Positions 42,378 to 50,895 of a stretch of DNA of 64,000 nt are shown piece after piece. The position numbers and the translations under genes were made by a program. The stretch comes from Streptomyces phaeofaciens. GTDB taxonomy: Bacteria; Actinomycetota; Actinomycetes; Streptomycetales; Streptomycetaceae. The notes beneath the pieces are model-generated. The model did not search any database. It was not told where the DNA came from and saw only the letters and a list, made by a program, of their open reading frames with translations. The stretch is from assembly GCF_014648915.1 (NCBI RefSeq), contig NZ_BMSA01000003.1, positions 310,001-374,000 of the forward strand, given 5' to 3'. Each line of letters begins with the position of its first letter. Positions within the stretch are counted from its first letter, which is position 1.

Positions 42378-43900
42378 GCAACGCGGACGAGTTGCTGCGC
42401 ATCGAAGGCATACGCAAGACCTTCCCCGGTGTGGTCGCGCTCGACGGCGTCGACTTCGATCTGCGCCGGGGCGAGGTGCATGTGCTGCTCGGTGAGAACG
42501 GCGCGGGCAAGAGCACCCTCATCAAGATGCTCTCCGGCGCCCACCGCCCCGACGCCGGGCGGATCCTGGCCGGCGGCGAGGAGGTGCGCATCCACGGCGC
42601 GCAGGACGCCGAGCGCCTCGGGATCGCCACCATCTACCAGGAGTTCAACCTGGTCCCCGATCTGACGGTCGCCGAGAACATCTTCCTGGGGCGCCAGCCG
42701 CGCCGCTTCGGGATGATCGACCGCAAGAGGATGGACGCGGACGCCGCCGCCCTGCTGGAGCGGGTCGGGGTGAACGTCTCGCCCCGCGCGCGGGTGCGTG
42801 AACTCGGCATCGCCCGCCTCCAGATGGTCGAGATCGCCAAGGCGCTGAGCCTGGACGCGCGCGTGCTGATCATGGACGAGCCGACCGCCGTGCTCACCTC
42901 CGAGGAGGTCGAGAAGCTCTTCGTCATCGTGCGCAGGCTGCGCGAGGACGGCGTCGGCATCGTGTTCATCACCCATCACCTGGAGGAGATCGCCGCCCTG
43001 GGCGACCGGGTCACCGTGATCCGCGACGGAAAGTCCGTCGGCCAGGTGCCCGCGTCCACCTCCGAGGACGAGCTGGTACGGCTCATGGTGGGCCGTTCCA
43101 TCGAGCAGCAGTACCCGCGCGAGCGCGCCGACCGGGGCGCCGCCCTGCTGTCCGTCGAGGGGCTGACCCGGGACGGTGTCTTCCACGACGTCGGCTTCGA
43201 GGTGCACGCCGGTGAGGTCGTCGGCATCGCCGGGCTGGTCGGCGCCGGTCGTACCGAGGTCGTACGGGCCGTCTTCGGGGCGGACCCCTACGACCGGGGC
43301 ACGGTGCGGGTCGAGGGCGCGAAGCTGCCCCGGCACGACGTGAACGCGGCGATGGCGGCCGGGATCGGCCTGGTGCCCGAGGACCGCAAGGGCCAGGGCC
43401 TGGTGCTCGGCCAGTCGGTCGAGGAGAACCTCGGCCTGGTGACCATGCGGGCCGCCACCCGCGGCGGGCTCGTCGACCTCGGGGGCCAGCGCGAGGCGGC
43501 CGCCCGGATCGCCGGGCAGCTCGGTGTGCGGATGGCCGGCCTCCACCAGCAGGTGCGCACCCTGTCCGGCGGCAACCAGCAGAAGGTCGTCATCGGCAAG
43601 TGGCTGCTCGCCGACACCAGGGTGCTGATCCTCGACGAGCCCACGCGCGGGATCGACGTCGGCGCCAAGGTCGAGATCTACCAGCTGATCAACGAGCTGA
43701 CCGCCGCCGGGGCCGCCGTCCTGATGATCTCCAGCGATCTGCCCGAGGTGCTCGGCATGAGCGACCGGGTGCTGGTGATGGCGCAGGGACGGATCGCCGG
43801 GGAGCTGTCCGCCGACCGGGCCACGCAGGACGCGGTCATGTCCCTCGCCGTGAGCACTCCTTCCACCGAGACCGAACAGGAGGCCCCCCGTGGCCGCTGA
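42374..43900 (+). CDS. rbsA: Ribose ABC transporter ATPase
   Basis: This 508-residue protein has two fused nucleotide-binding domains, as in sugar importers of the CUT2 class. The first has an intact Walker A GENGAGKST (about residues 38-46). The second has a degenerate Walker A GLVGAGRTE (about 284-292), which is normal for RbsA, and an intact signature LSGGNQQK near 396-403. It energises the fused permease/binding protein encoded next. The GTG at 42374 is fixed by the GTGA overlap with rbsR. Confidence 0.95.
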   Translation: MSNADELLRIEGIRKTFPGVVALDGVDFDLRRGEVHVLLGENGAGKSTLIKMLSGAHRPDAGRILAGGEEVRIHGAQDAERLGIATIYQEFNLVPDLTVAENIFLGRQPRRFGMIDRKRMDADAAALLERVGVNVSPRARVRELGIARLQMVEIAKALSLDARVLIMDEPTAVLTSEEVEKLFVIVRRLREDGVGIVFITHHLEEIAALGDRVTVIRDGKSVGQVPASTSEDELVRLMVGRSIEQQYPRERADRGAALLSVEGLTRDGVFHDVGFEVHAGEVVGIAGLVGAGRTEVVRAVFGADPYDRGTVRVEGAKLPRHDVNAAMAAGIGLVPEDRKGQGLVLGQSVEENLGLVTMRAATRGGLVDLGGQREAAARIAGQLGVRMAGLHQQVRTLSGGNQQKVVIGKWLLADTRVLILDEPTRGIDVGAKVEIYQLINELTAAGAAVLMISSDLPEVLGMSDRVLVMAQGRIAGELSADRATQDAVMSLAVSTPSTETEQEAPRGR

Positions 43901-45845
43901 CACGCTCAAGAGCACGACGGGCGCCGGTGGCGGCGCCGCGGCGGTCCGCCGACTGCTCCTCGACAACGGCGCGCTCACCGCGCTGATCGTCCTCGTCGTC
44001 GCCATGTCGGCACTGTCGGGTGACTTCCTGACCACGGACAACCTGCTCAACGTGGGTGTCCAGGCGGCCGTGACCGCCATCCTCGCCTTCGGCGTGACCT
44101 TCGTGATCGTCTCGGCGGGCATCGACCTGTCGGTCGGTTCGGTGGCGGCACTGTCGGCCACCGTGCTGGCGTGGAGCGCGACCCAGCACGGGGTGCCGGT
44201 CGTCGTCGCGGTGGTGCTCGCGGTGGCCACCGGTGTCGCGGCCGGCCTGGTGAACGGTTTCCTCGTCGCGTACGGCAAGCTGCCGCCGTTCATCGCCACG
44301 CTCGCGATGCTGTCGGTGGCCCGCGGTCTGTCGCTGGTGATCTCCGAGGGCTCCCCGATCGCCTTCCCCGACTCCGTCTCGCACCTCGGTGACACGCTCG
44401 GCGGCTGGCTGCCGGTGCCGGTACTGGTCATGGTCGTCATGGGGCTCGTCGCCGCGTTCGTGCTCGCCCGGACATACATCGGCCGTTCGATGTACGCCAT
44501 CGGCGGCAACGAGGAGGCGGCCCGCCTCTCCGGTCTGCGGGTGCGGAAGCAGAAGCTCGCGATCTACGCGCTGTCCGGGGTGTTCGCGGCCGTCGCGGGC
44601 ATCGTGCTCGCCTCCCGGCTGTCCTCCGCGCAGCCGCAGGCCGCCGACGGCTACGAACTGGACGCGATCGCCGCGGTCGTCATCGGCGGCGCCTCCCTCG
44701 CGGGTGGCACGGGCAAGGCCTCGGGCACCCTGATCGGCGCGCTGATCCTGGCGGTGCTGCGCAACGGCCTCAACCTGCTGAACGTCTCGGCGTTCTGGCA
44801 GCAGGTCGTCATCGGTGTCGTCATCGCGCTGGCGGTGCTCCTCGACACCGTGCGCCGCAAGGCGGGTGCCGCTCCCGAGGCGGCCGGTGCCGGGTCCGGC
44901 GGCGGCAGGGGGAAGCAGGCGGCGACGTACGGTCTGGCGGCCGTGGTCACCGTGGCGGTCGTCGGCGCGACCTCCTTCCTGCACAACGGCTCGTCGGCCA
45001 CGGCGAACCCGAAGGTCGGGCTGGCGCTGTCCACCCTCAACAACCCGTTCTTCGTGCAGATCCAGTCGGGCGCCAAGGCCGAGGCGAAGAAGCTGGGCGT
45101 GGACCTGACGGTCACCGACGCGCAGAACGACGCCTCGCAGCAGGCCAACCAGTTGCAGAACTTCACCAGTTCCGGTGTCGACTCGATCATCGTCAACCCG
45201 GTGGACTCGGACGCGGCGAGCAACTCGGTGAAGGCCGCGGGCAAGGCGGAGATCCCGGTGATCGCGGTCGACCGGGGCGTCAACAAGGCCACCGTGGACG
45301 CGCTGGTCGCCTCCGACAACGTGGCCGGCGGCGAGCTGGCCGCGAAGACGGTCGCCGAGAAGCTGGGCGGCACCGGCAAGATCGTGATCCTCCAGGGCCA
45401 GGCGGGCACCTCCGCGGCCCGGGAGCGGGCGGCGGGCTTCGCCCAGGGTCTGAAGGCCTACCCCGGCATCCAGGTGCTGGCCGAGCAGCCGGCCGACTTC
45501 GACCGCACCAAGGGCCTCGACGTGATGTCGAACCTGCTCCAGGCCCACCCGGACGTCCAGGGCGTCATCGCCGCCAACGACGAGATGGCGCTCGGCGCGA
45601 TCAAGGCGCTCGGCGCGAAGGCCGGGAAGTCGGTCCAGGTGGTGGGCTTCGACGGAACTCCGGACGGTCTCACGGCCGTTGAGCGGGGGACGCTGTACGC
45701 GTCCGTGGCGCAGCAGCCCTCGCAGCTGGGGAAGATCGCCGTGGACAACGCGCTGAAGGCGCTGCGGGGCGAGAAGGTCGAGGAGACGGTGAAGGTGCCG
45801 GTGAAGGTGGTCACGAAGGAGAACGTGTCCGGGTTCAGCGGCTGA
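43890..45845 (+). CDS. Fused ribose permease and substrate-binding protein (RbsC-RbsB)
   Basis: This 651-residue protein joins two normally separate transporter parts. Residues 1-320 are an RbsC-type permease with about eight to ten helices and the AGIDLSVGSVAALSA motif near 77-91. A short linker (324-345) is followed by an extra helix (about 347-363), the likely relic of a signal peptide, and then the PBP-fold ribose-binding domain (375-651) with LSTLNNPFFVQIQSGAKAEAKKLG at its start and VVGFDGTPDGL near its end. The binding protein would thus be tethered to its permease. It overlaps rbsA by 11 bases and starts with GTG. Confidence 0.93.
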   Translation: MAADTLKSTTGAGGGAAAVRRLLLDNGALTALIVLVVAMSALSGDFLTTDNLLNVGVQAAVTAILAFGVTFVIVSAGIDLSVGSVAALSATVLAWSATQHGVPVVVAVVLAVATGVAAGLVNGFLVAYGKLPPFIATLAMLSVARGLSLVISEGSPIAFPDSVSHLGDTLGGWLPVPVLVMVVMGLVAAFVLARTYIGRSMYAIGGNEEAARLSGLRVRKQKLAIYALSGVFAAVAGIVLASRLSSAQPQAADGYELDAIAAVVIGGASLAGGTGKASGTLIGALILAVLRNGLNLLNVSAFWQQVVIGVVIALAVLLDTVRRKAGAAPEAAGAGSGGGRGKQAATYGLAAVVTVAVVGATSFLHNGSSATANPKVGLALSTLNNPFFVQIQSGAKAEAKKLGVDLTVTDAQNDASQQANQLQNFTSSGVDSIIVNPVDSDAASNSVKAAGKAEIPVIAVDRGVNKATVDALVASDNVAGGELAAKTVAEKLGGTGKIVILQGQAGTSAARERAAGFAQGLKAYPGIQVLAEQPADFDRTKGLDVMSNLLQAHPDVQGVIAANDEMALGAIKALGAKAGKSVQVVGFDGTPDGLTAVERGTLYASVAQQPSQLGKIAVDNALKALRGEKVEETVKVPVKVVTKENVSGFSG

Positions 45846-45856
45846 CATCGGCGAAC

Positions 45857-45892
45857 GGGCGGGCGGTCACCCCGGAGGGGGACCGCCCGCCC
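45857..45892 (+). terminator. Hairpin between rbsCB and rbsK
   Basis: GGGCGGGCGGTC (45857-45868) and GACCGCCCGCCC (45881-45892) form a perfect 12-bp stem with a 12-base loop. Between genes of one operon it probably attenuates or protects the upstream message and so lowers the kinase relative to the transporter. Confidence 0.6.
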
Positions 45893-45919
45893 CACGTCAC
45901 GTATCAGGGGAGTTCTTCC

Positions 45920-46825
45920 ATGTACGACTACGACCTCCTGGTCGTAGGGTCGGCCAACGCCGACCTGGTGATCGACGTCGAGCGCAGGCCGGCCGCGGGT
46001 GAGACGGTGCTCGGTTCCGACCTGGCCGTCCACCCCGGCGGCAAGGGCGCCAACCAGGCCGTCGCGGCGGCCCGGCTCGGGGCCCGTACGGCCCTGCTGG
46101 CCCGGGTCGGCGACGACGGTCACGGCCGGCTGCTGCTCGACTCGCTGCGGGCGGCCGGGGTGGACACCGGCGGTGTGCTGGTGGGCGGTGCGCCGACCGG
46201 GGTCGCGCTGATCACGGTGGATCCGTCGGGGGACAACAGCATCGTGGTGTCGCCGGGCGCGAACGGACGGCTGACCCCGCGGGACGTCCGCGCGGCCGCC
46301 AACCTCTTCCGGATTTCCCGGGTGGTGTCCGCGCAGCTGGAGATCCCGCTGGAGACGGTCGTGGAGGTGGTGCGGAGCCTGGCGCCGGGCAGCCGCTTCG
46401 TGCTGAACCCCTCCCCGCCGCGCCCGCTGCCCGCCGAGGTCCTCGCCGCCTGCGATCCGCTGATCGTCAACGAGCACGAGGCGAAGGTGATCCTCGGTGA
46501 GGCGGCGGGCGCGGGCGACGAGCCCGTGGACTGGGCGCGGCTGCTGCTCGCGAAGGGGCCGAAGTCGGTGGTCGTGACGCTGGGTTCGGACGGCGCGCTG
46601 GTGGCGTCCGCCGAGGGCGTCGCGCGGATCGCGTCCGTGAGGGTGGACGCCGTGGACACGACGGGCGCGGGCGACTCCTTCACGGCGGCGCTCGCCTGGA
46701 AGCTGGGCGCGGGCGCGTCGCTCGCCGAGGCGGCGGCGTACGCGGCGCGGGTGGGCGCGGTGGCGGTGACCCGGCGCGGGGCGCAGGAGTCGTTCCCGAC
46801 GGCGGCGGAGGTCGACGCCCTGTGA
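45920..46825 (+). CDS. rbsK: Ribokinase
   Basis: This 301-residue PfkB-family kinase phosphorylates D-ribose at O5. HPGGKGANQAVAAARLG near residues 36-52 is the substrate-binding signature, and DTTGAGDSFTAALAWKLG near 246-263 holds the catalytic Asp and the anion hole. The ATG at 45920 has AGGGGAG upstream. It overlaps rbsD by four bases. Length and motifs are normal. Confidence 0.95.
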   Translation: MYDYDLLVVGSANADLVIDVERRPAAGETVLGSDLAVHPGGKGANQAVAAARLGARTALLARVGDDGHGRLLLDSLRAAGVDTGGVLVGGAPTGVALITVDPSGDNSIVVSPGANGRLTPRDVRAAANLFRISRVVSAQLEIPLETVVEVVRSLAPGSRFVLNPSPPRPLPAEVLAACDPLIVNEHEAKVILGEAAGAGDEPVDWARLLLAKGPKSVVVTLGSDGALVASAEGVARIASVRVDAVDTTGAGDSFTAALAWKLGAGASLAEAAAYAARVGAVAVTRRGAQESFPTAAEVDAL

Positions 46826-47211
46826 AGAAGGCCGGAATCCTCAACCGTCATCTCTCGGGCGCGCTGGCGGAGCTGGGCCATGGGGACGGGGTGCTGGTGT
46901 GCGACGCCGGGATGCCGATACCCGACGGGCCGCGGGTGGTCGATCTCGCCTTCCGGGCGGGGGTGCCGTCGTTCGCGGAGGTGGTGGAGGGTCTGCTGGA
47001 GGAGCTGGTCGTGGAGGGCGCCACGGCGGCCACCGAGGTACGGGAGGCGAACCCGCCGGCGGCGCGCCTCCTGGCGGGCCACTTCAGCGAACTCGTCCAT
47101 GTCCCGCACGAGCGGCTCAAGGAGCTGTCCGCGGAGGCACGGCTGGTGGTCCGCACGGGCGAGGCACGGCCGTACGCGAATGTGCTGCTGCGGTGCGGGG
47201 TGTTCTTCTGA
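46822..47211 (+). CDS. rbsD: D-ribose pyranase
   Basis: This 129-residue protein interconverts the pyranose and furanose forms of ribose, making the furanose available to ribokinase. The RbsD family is shown by KKAGILNRHLSGALAELGHGD at the start, with the catalytic His, by VCDAGMPIPDGPRVVDLAF and by the C-terminal RTGEARPYANVLLRCGVFF. The GTG at 46822 overlaps the rbsK stop. It closes the operon; two hairpins follow. Confidence 0.95.
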   Translation: MKKAGILNRHLSGALAELGHGDGVLVCDAGMPIPDGPRVVDLAFRAGVPSFAEVVEGLLEELVVEGATAATEVREANPPAARLLAGHFSELVHVPHERLKELSAEARLVVRTGEARPYANVLLRCGVFF

Positions 47212-47263
47212 GCGGCGGCGTGACCGCCGGGCGGACGGCTCGGGGGGCCAGGGAGCGCTGACC

Positions 47264-47280
47264 CGGCGGCGAAGCCGCCG
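47264..47280 (+). terminator. Short GAA-loop hairpin after rbsD
   Basis: CGGCGGC-GAA-GCCGCCG is a 7-bp stem with a 3-base loop, 53 bases past the rbsD stop. It is a minor candidate terminator beside the stronger hairpin at 47368. Confidence 0.4.
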
Positions 47281-47367
47281 CCGGCGCGGCGCTTCACCCG
47301 ATTGCCGTATGACTCGCACGCCGAACCGAAAGAACCGTCCGGAGCGCTGAAGCGCTTCGGAATGCTT

Positions 47368-47399
47368 CGAGGGGCCCGGTCCGTCGACCGGGCCCCTCG
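47368..47399 (+). terminator. Terminator of the ribose operon
   Basis: CGAGGGGCCCGGT (47368-47380) and ACCGGGCCCCTCG (47387-47399) are perfect 13-bp arms around a 6-base loop. Confidence 0.8.
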
Positions 47400-47592
47400 G
47401 CTTGCCCCCTCCAACTGTCGAAACCCCCGCGATCCCCCCAGATCCCCCTCCAGAAGTCCCGACGCCATGTACGACACCGCGGGGCCGGGAAGGGTTGCAC
47501 GATGTCCGGAAGATTTTCCGACAGGCAATATGCCCGAAATATGCCACATGATGTTGTCGTCCCCCTCTCCCCCTCCCACGAGGAGCGCGACC

Positions 47593-48813
47593 ATGTCCGA
47601 AAAGACCGAGCCCCCCGTCACGCCGTTCACCATCGGCGACCCGCTCGCCCGGCCCTCCCACCCGGTCGAGGTACCGGACTTCGACGAGGAGTGGACCGTC
47701 GACAAGGGATTCACCTGGGTCTTCTACGGTGCGGAGAACAGCACGCTCACCCAGCCGGTGATCATCGCCGACGGGTTCAACCACGGAAAGAGCAATCTCA
47801 AGGAGCTCTACGAGTTCCTCGAGGGCGAGGACTACCCCTTCATCAGCGAACTGCGGCGGCGCGGCAAGGACGTGATCCTGCTCGGCTTCGACAACCGCAC
47901 CGACTCCATTCTGACCAACTCGAGGGCGGTCGAGGGAACCATCCGCGAGGCCATCGCCCGCCGCTCGGGCGACGAACGGCTGGTGGTCGGCGGCTTCAGC
48001 ATGGGCGGCCTCATCACCCGCTACACGCTCGCCAGGATGGAGACCGACTTCCACGAGGACGAGCACCAGACAGCCGTGTACTTCTCGTTCGACACCCCCC
48101 ACCGCGGCGCCTCCATCCCCGTGGGAGTCCAGGCGTTCGCGTACCTGCTCCCGTACGGCCTGGACCTCAAGCCCCATCCCTTCGAGCAGCAGATGAACAG
48201 TCAGGCCGCGCGGCAGATGCTGTGGCGGCACTACGACAAGAAGACCCAGAAGATCGACGTGGCCCCCGAGCGCATCGCCCTGCTCAACGAGCTGGACCGG
48301 GTCGGACAGTGGCCGCGGATCCCGCGCAAGCTGGGCGTCGCCAACGGCCGCGGCGACGGGATCGGGCTGCCCGACGTCGGGCCCGGCGAGGTCGCCCTGC
48401 GGCTCGACGTCCGCTACCCCGGCACCACCTTCTACACCCAGGCGCAGGGTGACGACGTGACGGCCGCGTACCTGTACCGGAAGTTCCCGCCGACCGAGCG
48501 GACCGTCCCGACCAGCGGCTTCCCGGAGCTGGACGGCGCGCCCGGCGGCACGCTCGCGACGTACGAGATCCTCGCGGACTCGATGGTCCAGGCCGGCGGC
48601 GAGGCGGACCTGCGGCACCCGCACGTGTGCTTCGTCCCGTCGGTCAGCGCGGTCGACATCCTGGACTTCGAGCGGCAGGAGGACCTGTACGCCAGGGTCG
48701 ACGGCCTGGACCCGGCCCGCAGCGGTCTGGACGAGTTCCGCTGCTCGTCCACCACGACACCGCACACCCTGCCGACCGAGGAGCTGTGCACCTGGCTGAT
48801 GGACCGCTTCTAG
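47593..48813 (+). CDS. Alpha/beta hydrolase (esterase/lipase-like), substrate unknown
   Basis: This 406-residue protein has the alpha/beta hydrolase nucleophile elbow GFSMGG with Ser136. It also has an IIADGFNHGKSN oxyanion-side segment near 57-68, and HTLPTEELCTWL at the C-terminus, which could supply or flank the catalytic His. There is no signal peptide, so it appears cytosolic. The ATG at 47593 has AGGAG upstream; a longer frame upstream is unlikely to be coding. It stands alone between the ribose operon and a convergent carbohydrate operon, with two hairpins after it. Confidence 0.85.
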   Translation: MSEKTEPPVTPFTIGDPLARPSHPVEVPDFDEEWTVDKGFTWVFYGAENSTLTQPVIIADGFNHGKSNLKELYEFLEGEDYPFISELRRRGKDVILLGFDNRTDSILTNSRAVEGTIREAIARRSGDERLVVGGFSMGGLITRYTLARMETDFHEDEHQTAVYFSFDTPHRGASIPVGVQAFAYLLPYGLDLKPHPFEQQMNSQAARQMLWRHYDKKTQKIDVAPERIALLNELDRVGQWPRIPRKLGVANGRGDGIGLPDVGPGEVALRLDVRYPGTTFYTQAQGDDVTAAYLYRKFPPTERTVPTSGFPELDGAPGGTLATYEILADSMVQAGGEADLRHPHVCFVPSVSAVDILDFERQEDLYARVDGLDPARSGLDEFRCSSTTTPHTLPTEELCTWLMDRF

Positions 48814-48836
48814 CCGTCCCGCGCCGACGCCACCGT

Positions 48837-48859
48837 CCGCCCGCGCCCACCGCGGGCGG
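48837..48859. terminator. First hairpin between convergent hydrolase and isomerase genes
   Basis: CCGCCCGCG (48837-48845) and CGCGGGCGG (48851-48859) form a perfect 9-bp stem with a 5-base loop, 23 bases past the hydrolase stop. Confidence 0.75.
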
Positions 48860-48873
48860 AGGGGTGTTCCCCC

Positions 48874-48899
48874 GGCCGGAGACCATGGAGTCTCCGGCC
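48874..48899. terminator. Second hairpin between convergent hydrolase and isomerase genes
   Basis: GGCCGGAGAC (48874-48883) and GTCTCCGGCC (48890-48899) form a perfect 10-bp stem with a 6-base loop, 11 bases past the stop of the minus-strand operon. Confidence 0.75.
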
Positions 48900-48910
48900 G
48901 TCGTGGACCG

Positions 48911-49744
48911 CTATGCCGTGTGCGCGACGAACCGTTCCGCCGTCTCGGCGAGGACCTCGCGGCCGTCCCGCGCCCACAGGGCGTCGTTGAACAGTTCGAC
49001 CTCGATGGCGCCGGTGTAGCCGGCCGCCTCCACGTACCCCTGCCACTCGCGCATGTCGATCGCGCCGTCGCCGATCTGGCCGCGGCCGTTGAGGACGCCC
49101 TCGGGGAGGGGGGTCGTCCAGTCGGCCAGCTGGAAGGTGTGGATACGGCCCGAGGCGCCCGCGCGGGCGATCTGCGCGGGAGCCCGGTCGTCCCACCAGA
49201 TGTGATACGTGTCGACCGTGACGCCGACCTGGTGGGCCGGGAAGCGTTCCGCGAGGTCCAGGGCCTGGGTGAGGGTGGAGACCACACAGCGGTCGGAGGC
49301 GTACATCGGGTGCAGCGGCTCGATGGCCAGGCGGACGCCGTGCTGTTCGGCGTAGGGGCCCAGTTCGGCAAGGGCGTCGGCGATCCGCTCCCGCGCCCCG
49401 TGCAGGTCCTTGGAGCCCGTCGGGAGGCCGCCCGAGACCAGGACCAGGACCTCGGTGCCGAGGGTCGCCGCCTCCTCGACGGCCCGGCGGTTGTCGTCCA
49501 GGGCCTTGGCGCGTTCGGCCGCGTCGATCGCCGTGAAGAAGCCGCCCCGGCACAGGGTCGTGACCGTCAGGCCCGCGTCCCGGATCAGCTTGGCCGTCGC
49601 CTCCAGGCCGTACGTCCGGACCGGCTCGCGCCACAGGCCCACCCCGGGGACACCCAACTCCAGGCAGGCGTCGACCAGTTCCGGCATGGCGAGCTGCTTC
49701 ACCGTCATCTGGTTGATGGAGAAGCGGGAGAGGGAGCCGGTCAC
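48911..49744 (-). CDS. TIM-barrel sugar isomerase/epimerase
   Basis: This 277-residue xylose-isomerase-like barrel probably isomerises, epimerises or dehydrates a keto-sugar with a divalent metal. Typical metal and substrate motifs are visible: LAIEPLHPMYASDRCVV near residues 146-162 with the first Glu, GVTVDTYHIWWDD near 183-195, HTFQLADW near 212-219 and a late EVELFNDALW near 251-260. The GTG at 49744 overlaps the stop of the DUF993 gene by four bases. It is the last gene of a three-gene operon divergent from a LacI regulator. The actual substrate is not known. Confidence 0.87.
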   Translation of the reverse strand: MTGSLSRFSINQMTVKQLAMPELVDACLELGVPGVGLWREPVRTYGLEATAKLIRDAGLTVTTLCRGGFFTAIDAAERAKALDDNRRAVEEAATLGTEVLVLVSGGLPTGSKDLHGARERIADALAELGPYAEQHGVRLAIEPLHPMYASDRCVVSTLTQALDLAERFPAHQVGVTVDTYHIWWDDRAPAQIARAGASGRIHTFQLADWTTPLPEGVLNGRGQIGDGAIDMREWQGYVEAAGYTGAIEVELFNDALWARDGREVLAETAERFVAHTA

Positions 49745-50895
49745 TGGGTCACTCCGTACAGGGCGAGGAGGGTCTTCATACGGTCCTCGGCCAGCTTGGG
49801 GTCGGGGAACAGGCCCAGACCGTCGGCGAGTTCGTAGGCGCGGGCGAAGTGCGGGAGGGAGCGGGCCGACTGGAGGCCGCCGACCATCGTGAAGTGCGAC
49901 TGGTGGCCGGCCAGCCAGGCCAGGAAGACCACACCCGTCTTGTAGAAGCGGGTGGGGGCCTGGAACAGGTGACGGGACAGCTCGACGGTGGGGTCGAGGA
50001 GTTCGCGGAACCCGGCCGTGTTCCCCGTGTCGAGGACCCGGACCGCCTCCGCCGCCAGCGGGCCCAGCGGGTCGAAGATGCCGAGCAGGGCGTGGCTGAA
50101 ACCCTTCTCGTCGCCCGCGATCAGCTCGGGGTAGTTGAAGTCGTCGCCGGTGTAGCAGCGGACGCCCTGCGGCAGCCTGCGGCGGATGTCGATCTCCCGC
50201 CCGGCGTCCAGCAGCGAGACCTTGATGCCTTCCACCTTGTCGGGGTGGGCGGCGATGACCTCCAGGAAGGTGTCCGTCGCCGCGTCCAGGTCGGACGAGC
50301 CCCAGTAACCCTCCAGCGCCGGGTCGAACATCGGGCCGAGCCAGTGCAGGATCACCGGCTCCGAGGACTGGCGCAGGAGGTGACCGTAGACGTCGAGGTA
50401 GTCCTCGGGTCCCGACGCGGCCGCCGCCAGGGCGCGGGACGCCATCAGGATGGAGCGGGCGCCGGAGGCCTCGACGAGGGCGAGCTGCTCCTCGTAGGCC
50501 GCGCGGACCTCGGCGAGGGTCGCGGGACCGGTCAGCTGGTCGGTGCCGACGCCGCAGGCGATACGGCCGCCCACGGCACGCGCCTCCGCGGCCGACCGGC
50601 GGATCAGCTCGGCCGCGCCCGCCCAGTCCAGGCCCATGCCGCGCTGGGCGGTGTCCATGGCCTCGGCGACGCCGAGCCCGTGCGACCACAGGTGGCGGCG
50701 GAAGGCGAGGGTGGCGTCCCAGTCGACGGCGGCGGGCGCGTCGGGCGACCCGTCGGCGAACGGGTCGGCGACCACGTGCGCCGCCGAGTAGACCGTACGG
50801 GAGGTGAAGGGGGTGCCGGGGGTGATGGCGAGAGGTTCGGCGCGGGGCTCGTAGGACCTCAGGGCGCCGGTGGCGTCGGGCAGTCGGACGGTCAC
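49741..50895 (-). CDS. DUF993 / dihydrodipicolinate-synthase-like protein
   Basis: This 384-residue protein belongs to the DUF993 group, placed near the DapA/aldolase class I superfamily. The barrel includes RIACGVGTDQLT near residues 110-121, VILHWLGPMFDPALEGYWG near 175-193 and an EGIKVSLLD stretch near 222-230 with a candidate Schiff-base lysine. An aldolase- or lyase-like reaction on a keto-acid or keto-sugar is a reasonable guess but unproven. The GTG at 50895 and the stop both form GTGA overlaps with the flanking genes, so it is translated as part of the oxidoreductase-DUF993-isomerase unit. Confidence 0.85.
   Translation of the reverse strand: MTVRLPDATGALRSYEPRAEPLAITPGTPFTSRTVYSAAHVVADPFADGSPDAPAAVDWDATLAFRRHLWSHGLGVAEAMDTAQRGMGLDWAGAAELIRRSAAEARAVGGRIACGVGTDQLTGPATLAEVRAAYEEQLALVEASGARSILMASRALAAAASGPEDYLDVYGHLLRQSSEPVILHWLGPMFDPALEGYWGSSDLDAATDTFLEVIAAHPDKVEGIKVSLLDAGREIDIRRRLPQGVRCYTGDDFNYPELIAGDEKGFSHALLGIFDPLGPLAAEAVRVLDTGNTAGFRELLDPTVELSRHLFQAPTRFYKTGVVFLAWLAGHQSHFTMVGGLQSARSLPHFARAYELADGLGLFPDPKLAEDRMKTLLALYGVTQ

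Larger units (their letters stand above)
47212..47592. other. 381-base region after rbsD with two hairpins
   Basis: The region contains hairpins at 47264-47280 and 47368-47399 and then the promoter region of the alpha/beta hydrolase gene. Its last 100 bases are less GC-rich. No gene was recognised. Confidence 0.6.
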
